From the NCBI GenBank assembly GCA_903856995.1, contig CAIODK010000057.1:1-14474 (forward strand): a stretch of 14,474 nucleotides of DNA, written 5' to 3'. The notes below the pieces were generated by a model. The model made no database searches. It had not been told where the DNA came from and saw only the letters and a list, made by a program, of their open reading frames with translations. Origin of the DNA: an uncultured Burkholderiales bacterium (GTDB lineage Bacteria > Pseudomonadota > Gammaproteobacteria > Burkholderiales > Burkholderiaceae_C). Every line of letters begins with the position of its first letter. Position 1 is the first letter of the stretch. Shown here piece by piece: positions 7,430-12,900 of the stretch. A program made the position numbers and the translations under genes.

Positions 7430-7470
7430 GGGGTTTTTGAAGGTGCGTGACGCGTGGGCGAAGGCGGGCG

Positions 7471-8130
7471 CTAAGTTGAGGTTTCGTCGCGCGGCGCCTC
7501 ATGCGCATTGTCAAAGTGTGATACATCGCCCCAGCCGATGAGGCTCAGGCCCTGAGGGGTCCACAACAAGCGGTTGATCGCCGCGTTGCCCAGGTGCCAT
7601 GTGCGGGGTGCATCAAGGCTTTGTTGGGTAGCTAGGCGGTACAGCGCATCCATCACGCCGCCGTGTGCCACCAGCACAATTTGCTCGCCCGTATGTTGGC
7701 TGGCCAACGCATTCACACAGTCAGCAATCCGTTCGCGTAACACCACCAATGATTCGCCACCCACAGGTGTCCAATGTGGGTCGCGGCCGCGCCAGAGTCT
7801 GGCGTCTTCGGGCCAGCCTTGTTCAATCTCTGCCCAGGTTTGGCCTTGCAAGTGTCCGAAGTGGCGCTCGCGCAAGCCGGTGTTTGGCGCGACCTGAAGT
7901 TGGCCCGCGCGTGCATTGCTTTGTGCAATGGCTTGTGCGGTTTCAAAGGCGCGTGCCAAATCGCTGCTGTAAATCGCGGTGATGGCTTCATCGCGCAAGG
8001 CTTGCCCCACGCGTTGCGCCTGCCATTGACCCGTGTCGTTGAGGCCAATGTCGAGTTGACCCTGAATGCGGGTGTCGACGTTCCAAGGGGTTTCCCCATG
8101 ACGGATAGCGATGATTCGGGTGGCTTGCAT
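7471..8130 (-). CDS. Histidine phosphatase family protein (GpmB/phosphoglycerate mutase-like)
   Basis: A 219-residue member of the histidine phosphatase superfamily. The phosphohistidine motif RHGET is at residues 10-14 (His11), with ARAFETAQ (59-66), the catalytic acid region LRERHFG (86-92, Glu88) and the second histidine in VAHGG (154-158, His156). Such enzymes are often labelled phosphoglycerate mutase, but many are broad phosphatases (for example alpha-ribazole or nucleotide phosphatases); the sequence does not settle which. The frame is open upstream to 8250, but that stretch overlaps the TetR gene region, and the ATG at 8130 (MQATRIIAIRHGET) is the natural family start. It diverges from the TetR gene across 63 bp containing the palindromic operator candidate, so it might also be regulated by it. 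Confidence 0.9.
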   Translation of the reverse strand: MQATRIIAIRHGETPWNVDTRIQGQLDIGLNDTGQWQAQRVGQALRDEAITAIYSSDLARAFETAQAIAQSNARAGQLQVAPNTGLRERHFGHLQGQTWAEIEQGWPEDARLWRGRDPHWTPVGGESLVVLRERIADCVNALASQHTGEQIVLVAHGGVMDALYRLATQQSLDAPRTWHLGNAAINRLLWTPQGLSLIGWGDVSHFDNAHEAPRDETST

Positions 8131-8154
8131 GGTTGCTAAGTTTAAAGTCCAAAA

Positions 8155-8180
8155 ATCGTGCAAAATAGCACGATCGTTCT
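8155..8180. promoter_or_regulatory. Composite palindromic operator candidate for the TetR regulator
   Basis: Two overlapping palindromes lie in the 63-bp divergent gap. The first has perfect 7-bp arms ATCGTGC (8155-8161) and GCACGAT (8168-8174) around a 6-bp AT-rich spacer. The second, AGCACGATCGTTCT (8167-8180), has 6 of 7 base pairs symmetric around the 8-bp core ACGATCGT. Together they give three related half-sites, the middle one shared. The element ends 13 bp before the TetR ATG. TetR-family regulators commonly bind such palindromes and repress their own promoter; assignment to this regulator is inference. Confidence 0.6.
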
Positions 8181-8193
8181 TTTTAAGAGTTCC

Positions 8194-8877
8194 ATGGCTT
8201 CTTCCAAATACGCACCGACCGAAAGCCGCGCTGCCCAGAAGGGTCAGCAAACCAAGGCCGCGATCATCGATGCTGCGCTAGGCCTCGCCACGCAGATCGG
8301 CTTAGAAGGCTTGAGCATTGGGGCCTTGGCTGAGGTGGCGCGCATGAGCAAGTCCGGCGTGTTTGCTCATTTCGGTTCGCGTGAAGAATTACAAATTTCG
8401 GTGATTCGTGAATACCACACGCGGTTCTCTGCTGAGGTGTTTCTGCCCATTTTGACGGCTGAGCGAGGCTTGCCACGTCTGCGCCTATTGTTTGACAACT
8501 GGACCAAACGCACCTCTGCCGAAATTGATGCAGGCTGTTTGTATATCAGCGGGGCCGCCGAGTTTGACGACCGCCCCGGCCCTGTGCGTGATGCGCTCGC
8601 CAGCTCGGTCAAAACGTGGTTGGCCGCGGTCTACCGCACGGTCACGCAAGCGAGAGACGAAGGTCATTTGGCGGCAGATACAGACGCGGAGCAAATGGTG
8701 TTTGAGCTACACGGTTTGATTTTGGCCCTGCAATATGAAGCACGGTTTTTGCGATCCTCCAAATCACTGGCACGCACAGCCAAAGGGTTTGAAAACATTT
8801 TGCAGCGTTATGGCGCAGCAGTTGCCACGCCCTTGGAGAGAGTAAGCGCCAAGCGTCCCAAAGTAGTCAAGAAATAA
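8194..8877 (+). CDS. TetR/AcrR-family transcriptional regulator, probably of the downstream acyl-CoA operon
   Basis: A 227-residue one-component repressor. The N-terminal TetR DNA-binding domain spans about residues 20-66; the helix-turn-helix is SIGALAEVARMSKSGVFAHF (41-60), followed by GSREELQ. The C-terminal ligand-binding part includes AGCLYISGAAEFDDRPGPVRDAL, a TetR C-terminal type often found next to fatty-acid oxidation genes. The ATG at 8194 (MASSKYAP) has a modest AAGAG Shine-Dalgarno (8185-8189). An upstream GTG at 8158 lies inside the palindrome and is unlikely. The stop overlaps the AAGGAG Shine-Dalgarno of the acyl-CoA dehydrogenase gene, so the two are almost certainly cotranscribed. 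The ligand is plausibly an acyl-CoA, and the role resembles the betaproteobacterial FadP-type regulators; both are inferred from context. Confidence 0.9.
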   Translation: MASSKYAPTESRAAQKGQQTKAAIIDAALGLATQIGLEGLSIGALAEVARMSKSGVFAHFGSREELQISVIREYHTRFSAEVFLPILTAERGLPRLRLLFDNWTKRTSAEIDAGCLYISGAAEFDDRPGPVRDALASSVKTWLAAVYRTVTQARDEGHLAADTDAEQMVFELHGLILALQYEARFLRSSKSLARTAKGFENILQRYGAAVATPLERVSAKRPKVVKK

Positions 8878-8881
8878 GGAG
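8876..8881 (+). promoter_or_regulatory. Strong Shine-Dalgarno for the acyl-CoA dehydrogenase
   Basis: AAGGAG overlaps the TetR stop codon (TAA 8875-8877) and sits 7 bp before the ATG at 8889. It is the best ribosome binding site in the window, which suggests the dehydrogenase is made in excess over the regulator from the same transcript. Confidence 0.8.
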
Positions 8882-8888
8882 ATTTTTC

Positions 8889-10685
8889 ATGCCTAGCTAT
8901 ACCCCTCCGTTACGCGATATGCAATTTGTGTTGCATGAAGTCCTGAACGTCACCGACGATTTAAAAAAAATGCCCAAACATACGGACATGGATGCGGACA
9001 CCATTTCAGCCGTGCTTGAAGAGGGCGGCAAGTTCGCATCAGAAGTCATTTTCCCGCTCAACCAAATTGGGGATCAACAAGGCTGCACGTTGAACCGTGA
9101 CACGCACGAAGTCAAAACACCGGATGGCTTCAAGGCCGCCTATGCGCAGTACGTGGCGGGGGGCTGGCCTGCGCTCAGTGCTGACCCCGCATTCGGTGGG
9201 CAAGGCTTGCCCTTGGTGGTGAACCAATGCTTTTACGAAATGCTCAACAGCGCCAACCAAGCCTGGACCATGTACCCTGGCCTCACGCATGGCGCCTACG
9301 AAGCCCTGCACGCGCACGGAACAGATGAACAAAAGGCGTTGTACTTGCCCAAGCTCACCAGCGGTGAGTGGACCGGCACCATGTGTTTGACGGAGTCGCA
9401 TTGCGGCACAGACCTGGGGCTGTTGCGCACCAAGGCCGAGCCACAAGCCGATGGCACATACCGCATCACAGGTAACAAAATTTTCATCAGCGCGGGTGAG
9501 CATGACATGGTGAGCAACATTGTTCACTTGGTGTTGGCGCGCTTGCCCGATGCCCCCGCAGGGAGCAAAGGCATCAGCTTGTTTGTGGTGCCCAAATTTC
9601 ACGTTGCTGCCGACGGTCATGCGGGGGAGCGCAATGGCATTTACTGCGGTGGCCTCGAGCACAAGATGGGTATCCATGGCAACGCCACCTGCCAAATGGT
9701 GCTCGACGGTGCGGTGGGCACGATGGTGGGGCAGCCCAACAAAGGTTTGGCCGCCATGTTTGTGATGATGAACGCCGCCCGCATTGGCGTGGGCATGCAG
9801 TCGTTGGGTTTGACCGAGGTGGCGTATCAAAACGCCTTGGCTTATGCCAAAGACCGCATCCAATCGCGCAGCTTGACCGGCGTCAAAGACCTCAGCAAAC
9901 CCGCTGACAGCATTTTGGTTCACCCCGATGTACGCAAGATGTTGCTCACTGCCAAAGCCTATGCCGAAGGTGGGCGCGCGTTGTCGCTGCACTGCGCGCT
10001 GTTGATTGACCGTGAGTTGAGTCACCCTGACGTAGCGGTGCGCAACGAGTCGGCTGAGCAAGTGGCCTTGCTCACGCCCATCGTCAAAGCCTTCATCACG
10101 GACAACGCGTGGACGGCAACTTCAGCTTGTATGCAGGTGTTTGGCGGTCATGGCTTCATCCGCGAGTGGGGCATGGAGCAATACGTGCGCGATGCCCGCA
10201 TCAACATGATCTACGAAGGCACGAACACGATCCAAAGCTTGGACTTGTTGGGGCGCAAGGTGCTGGGCAACGACGGGGCTTCGTTGAAAAAATTTGGAGC
10301 ACATATCGCCGCATTGGTGGCTGAAACACAAGGCGACGACGACATGGCCGAGTTCATCAACCCCCTCGCGAAGTTGGGTCAGCAGATGACGCAGTTCACC
10401 GGTGAGATCGGTTACAAGGCCCTACAAAATGCCGACGAGGTGGGGGCTGCTGCCGTGGACTACCTGCGGGTGGCGGGGCATTTGGTGTTGGGTTACTTCT
10501 GGGCGCGTATGGCACAAGTGGCTTTGCAAAAAATTGCTGAGGGCAGCCGCGATCCGTTCTATAAAGCCAAGTTGCAAACCGCACGCTTTTACTTTGCCAA
10601 GCTGCTCCCAGAAACTGCATCCCTCATGGTGACCGCACGGGCAGGGGCTAGTGTGCTGATGGAAACAGGGGCTGTGTTTGCTTGA
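8889..10685 (+). CDS. Acyl-CoA dehydrogenase, long DmdC/FadE-type
   Basis: FAD-dependent alpha,beta-dehydrogenation of an acyl-CoA, the first step of beta-oxidation. At 598 residues it is of the long class with extra terminal domains, not the 380-residue classic form. An N-terminal extension (about 3-35, YTPPLRDMQFVLHEVL) precedes the helical domain. The mid beta-domain has the FAD/substrate signature MCLTESHCGTDLG (165-177) and KIFISAGEHD (197-206). The C-terminal core has QVFGGHGF (416-423) and IYEGTNTIQ (441-449), with Glu443 the likely catalytic base, followed by an additional helical domain from about 460. Relatives include 3-methylmercaptopropionyl-CoA dehydrogenase (DmdC); the chain-length or sulfur-substrate preference cannot be read from sequence. 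An A8 tract covers codons 25-28. Confidence 0.93.
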   Translation: MPSYTPPLRDMQFVLHEVLNVTDDLKKMPKHTDMDADTISAVLEEGGKFASEVIFPLNQIGDQQGCTLNRDTHEVKTPDGFKAAYAQYVAGGWPALSADPAFGGQGLPLVVNQCFYEMLNSANQAWTMYPGLTHGAYEALHAHGTDEQKALYLPKLTSGEWTGTMCLTESHCGTDLGLLRTKAEPQADGTYRITGNKIFISAGEHDMVSNIVHLVLARLPDAPAGSKGISLFVVPKFHVAADGHAGERNGIYCGGLEHKMGIHGNATCQMVLDGAVGTMVGQPNKGLAAMFVMMNAARIGVGMQSLGLTEVAYQNALAYAKDRIQSRSLTGVKDLSKPADSILVHPDVRKMLLTAKAYAEGGRALSLHCALLIDRELSHPDVAVRNESAEQVALLTPIVKAFITDNAWTATSACMQVFGGHGFIREWGMEQYVRDARINMIYEGTNTIQSLDLLGRKVLGNDGASLKKFGAHIAALVAETQGDDDMAEFINPLAKLGQQMTQFTGEIGYKALQNADEVGAAAVDYLRVAGHLVLGYFWARMAQVALQKIAEGSRDPFYKAKLQTARFYFAKLLPETASLMVTARAGASVLMETGAVFA

Positions 10686-10720
10686 TATGTCCAAATCTTG
10701 AAATCAGTTAAATTCACACC

Positions 10721-11173
10721 ATGACAAATACACCATGCTTTAAAACACTCCTCTCGGTCTTTTTGATGGTTGCCGGCAGCAGCTTTGCGCAAATGACGCC
10801 GGTGGGGACGTGGCACAACATCGACGACAAGACGGGTGAGACCAAAGCCGAAATCAAAATCGTGGACCAAGGGGGCGTCTTGAGCGGTCGTGTGGTCAAG
10901 TCCTTGCGCAATGACCCGACTGCCAAGAAGACCTGTGAAGACTGCAAGGATGACCGCAAGGACCAAACCATCGTTGGCATGGAAATCATCCGAGGCGTCA
11001 AGGTTGAGCCCCTGACTGAGTTTTTATGGGCTGGCGGCGGCAAGATATTGGACCCAGAAAACGGCAAGGAATACACCGTCAAAATGGTCCCGAAAGAGGA
11101 CGGTCAAAAGCTGCAAGTTCGCGGTTATATCGGTCCGTTTTACCGGACACAAGTTTGGCTGCGCGCGCAGTAA
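10721..11173 (+). CDS. Exported DUF2147 family protein
   Basis: A 150-residue secreted protein of unknown function. A signal peptide covers residues 1-23 (a hydrophobic stretch TLLSVFLMVAGSSFA, likely cleaved before Gln24). The mature part follows the DUF2147 pattern: PVGTWHNIDDKTGE (27-40), a GxLxGRV segment (52-58), a CEDC pair (Cys72, Cys75) followed by KDQTIVG, GGGKILDPENGKEY (105-118), VRGYIG (133-138) and RTQVW (142-146). The fold is probably a small beta-barrel-like domain in the periplasm. It sits 35 bp after the acyl-CoA dehydrogenase and 15 bp before the crotonase gene on the same strand, an odd place for an exported protein. No clear Shine-Dalgarno precedes it. Confidence 0.88.
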   Translation: MTNTPCFKTLLSVFLMVAGSSFAQMTPVGTWHNIDDKTGETKAEIKIVDQGGVLSGRVVKSLRNDPTAKKTCEDCKDDRKDQTIVGMEIIRGVKVEPLTEFLWAGGGKILDPENGKEYTVKMVPKEDGQKLQVRGYIGPFYRTQVWLRAQ

Positions 11174-11188
11174 ACAAAGAGGAAATCC

Positions 11189-11953
11189 ATGACAGAAATT
11201 TTGAGTCACATCGACAACGGTGTGATGACCCTGACGTTTAACCGCGTCGACAAAAAAAACTCACTGACTGCAGCCATGTACACCGCCTTGGCCGATGCAG
11301 TGGAGCAAGCCGAACACGATGCAACTGTGCGCGTGTTGGTGTTCCAAGGTCATGAAGCGGTGTTCTGTGCTGGCAATGACATTGCTGACTTTTTGGACAA
11401 CCCCCCTGCCACGCTGGACGCGCCCGTGTTCCGTTTGCTGCGCAATATCGCTGCTTTCCCGAAGCCCGTACTGGCGGCGGTGGCAGGCCCCGCGGTGGGC
11501 GTTGGTACAACCTTACTGTTCCATTGCGACTTGGTGTACGCCGGTGACAACGCGGCGTTTGTCATGCCGTTTGTGAACCTTGGGGTGTGCCCAGAAGCAG
11601 CTTCGAGTTTGTTGGCACCTCAAATGATGGGTTACCACCGCGCTGCTGAAGCCTTGTTGTTGGGTGAGCCCTTCATGGCAGAGGCCGCACTGGAGGTGGG
11701 GTTGGTCAACCGCGTGTTGCCACCCACCGAAGTCAATAGTTATACGCAAGCGCAAGCACGCAAGCTGGCAGCCAAACCTTTGTCCTCTTTGCTGGAAACC
11801 AAGCGCCTCATGAAAATGGGCCAAGCCCAAATGGTGCAAAAGCAAATGAACGAAGAAGCTGTCCTGTTTGGCCGTATGTTGAAAGAGCCTGCGGCCAAAG
11901 AAGCGTTCAGTGCGTTCATGGAAAAACGCAAACCCGACTTCACCAAGCTCTGA
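11189..11953 (+). CDS. Crotonase-fold enzyme, probable Delta3-Delta2-enoyl-CoA isomerase (enoyl-CoA hydratase family)
   Basis: A 254-residue crotonase-superfamily protein. The oxyanion-hole elements are present: CAGNDIADF (60-68) and GPAVGVGTT (100-108). Aligned by eye to classical enoyl-CoA hydratase, the two catalytic glutamates are missing: GGGCE becomes GVGTT (Thr108) and QPE becomes MPF (Phe128). Instead Glu136 in NLGVCPEAASS (130-140) matches the single catalytic glutamate of ECI2/Eci1-type isomerases (SPEG-type motif). It would thus shift cis/trans-3-enoyl-CoA to trans-2-enoyl-CoA during breakdown of unsaturated fatty acids. This is inference; automatic annotation would say hydratase. 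A good Shine-Dalgarno (AGAGGA, 11178-11183) precedes the ATG. An A8 tract lies at codons 22-24. The downstream thioesterase gene begins 12 bp after the stop. Confidence 0.88.
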   Translation: MTEILSHIDNGVMTLTFNRVDKKNSLTAAMYTALADAVEQAEHDATVRVLVFQGHEAVFCAGNDIADFLDNPPATLDAPVFRLLRNIAAFPKPVLAAVAGPAVGVGTTLLFHCDLVYAGDNAAFVMPFVNLGVCPEAASSLLAPQMMGYHRAAEALLLGEPFMAEAALEVGLVNRVLPPTEVNSYTQAQARKLAAKPLSSLLETKRLMKMGQAQMVQKQMNEEAVLFGRMLKEPAAKEAFSAFMEKRKPDFTKL

Positions 11954-11965
11954 GCGGCGTACGGC

Positions 11966-12448
11966 ATGCAACACCACCCCACAAGCCCCGTTGTTTTCGA
12001 AGCTGAATACCTCGAAGAGTTTCGTCAAATCTACGAAGAAAAAATTGTTTTCAACCGATTGCTGGGGTTGAAGTTGGTGAGCGTCACGCCCGACGAGGTG
12101 GAAGCGCGCATTGAAATGCGGCCTGATTTGGTGGGTCACTATGCCTACAACCGCATTCATGGTGGCGTCATCAGCGCGGTGCTGGACGCCATAGGGAGCG
12201 CGGCGGTCATGGCTTGTTTGGCCAGCAAGCACATGAAAGAGTCGCCGCAAGTGCGCTTAGAGCGCTTTGCGAAATTGGGGACGATTGATTTGCGCGTGGA
12301 CTATCTGCGCCCCGGCATTGGTGAATATTTCACCATCCATGCCCGTGCGTTGCGTGTGGGCACGCGCGTTGGCACATCGCGCATGGAATTCTGTGGGCCG
12401 GATGGCATGTTGATGTCGACGGGCACCGGCGCCTACATCGTGTCTTAA
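11966..12448 (+). CDS. Hot-dog fold thioesterase, PaaI-like
   Basis: A 160-residue single hot-dog domain protein, probably hydrolysing an acyl-CoA to free acid and CoA. The central helix motif NRIHGGVISAVLDAIG (62-77), with His65, Gly66-Gly67 and Asp74, is the PaaI/4HBT-type active-site region. The strand pattern DLRVDYLRPG (112-121 region) and the ending STGTGAYIVS are also typical. A helical N-terminal extension (FEAEYLEEFRQIYEEKI, 11-27) is longer than in minimal PaaI proteins. It follows the crotonase by 12 bp without a Shine-Dalgarno and is presumably the last gene of the operon, perhaps releasing CoA from dead-end acyl-CoAs. Its stop is 3 bp from the stop of the convergent YciA-type thioesterase. 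Confidence 0.85.
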   Translation: MQHHPTSPVVFEAEYLEEFRQIYEEKIVFNRLLGLKLVSVTPDEVEARIEMRPDLVGHYAYNRIHGGVISAVLDAIGSAAVMACLASKHMKESPQVRLERFAKLGTIDLRVDYLRPGIGEYFTIHARALRVGTRVGTSRMEFCGPDGMLMSTGTGAYIVS

Positions 12449-12451
12449 TGC

Positions 12452-12862
12452 TTAATTTTTCGTTATGACACGGGGCTTACCCGCTTCATCAATCGCCACG
12501 TAGGTGAGTGTGGCTTCAGTCACCTTCATGTATTCGCCTTGCGCGCTGAGACGCTCGGAAAATACTTCTACCTTCACGCTGATGGAGGTATTGCCAATGC
12601 GTTGCACACGTGAGAAAAAGCTCAAAATATCGCCCACTTTCACGGGGTGTTTGAAGATGAATTCATTCACTGCCACGGTGGCCATGCGCCCTCGCACATA
12701 GCGCACAGGCAGCACGGAACCGGCCAAGTCAACCTGGGCCATCACCCAGCCACCAAAAATATCGCCGCTTTGGTTGCAATCGGCGGGCATCGGGATGACT
12801 TTGAGGACCAACTCTTGGTCGGTGGGCAAAGGAACAGCGTGTGGGTTAGGGGTATGGGACAT
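12452..12862 (-). CDS. Acyl-CoA thioesterase, YciA type
   Basis: A 136-residue hot-dog thioesterase. The YciA/BACH family motif is clear: MPADCNQSGDIFGGWVMAQVD (25-45), including the conserved Asn30 region, GDIFGGW (33-39) and Asp45, followed by RMATVAVNEFIF and later VKVTEATLTYVAID. The family cleaves a broad range of acyl-CoAs and forms hexamers in the cytoplasm. The start is chosen at ATG 12862 (MSHTPNPHAV). An in-frame ATG at 12892 (MPKSNSS) would leave only 8 bp to the divergent ABC gene, and the still longer frame to 13030 overlaps that gene. No Shine-Dalgarno distinguishes the two ATGs. It converges on the PaaI-like thioesterase gene with only 3 bp between stops. Confidence 0.9.
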   Translation of the reverse strand: MSHTPNPHAVPLPTDQELVLKVIPMPADCNQSGDIFGGWVMAQVDLAGSVLPVRYVRGRMATVAVNEFIFKHPVKVGDILSFFSRVQRIGNTSISVKVEVFSERLSAQGEYMKVTEATLTYVAIDEAGKPRVITKN

Positions 12863-12900
12863 AGGCACAATCGAAGAATTACTTTTTGGCATTGTGCAAC

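Noticed and set aside
8158..8193. Upstream GTG start for the TetR regulator
   Set aside because: It lies inside the palindromic operator and adds 12 residues outside the TetR domain; ATG 8194 has a Shine-Dalgarno.
8131..8250. N-terminal extension of the histidine phosphatase
   Set aside because: Runs into the operator and the TetR gene; the RHGET motif normally sits about 10 residues from the start, as with ATG 8130.
9039..10061. 340-residue open frame antisense to the acyl-CoA dehydrogenase
   Set aside because: Low-complexity His/Gln/Val-rich translation typical of a reverse-frame shadow of a GC-rich gene; no motif, and the sense gene is unambiguous.
11513..12250. 245-residue open frame antisense to the crotonase and thioesterase genes
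   Set aside because: Spans two convincing genes in antisense and has no recognisable domain; codon-bias shadow.
12441..12460. Possible terminator at the thioesterase junction (TTAATTTTT)
   Set aside because: There is a T-run but no stable GC-rich stem immediately before it; the short CTTAAT direct repeat just holds the two stop codons.
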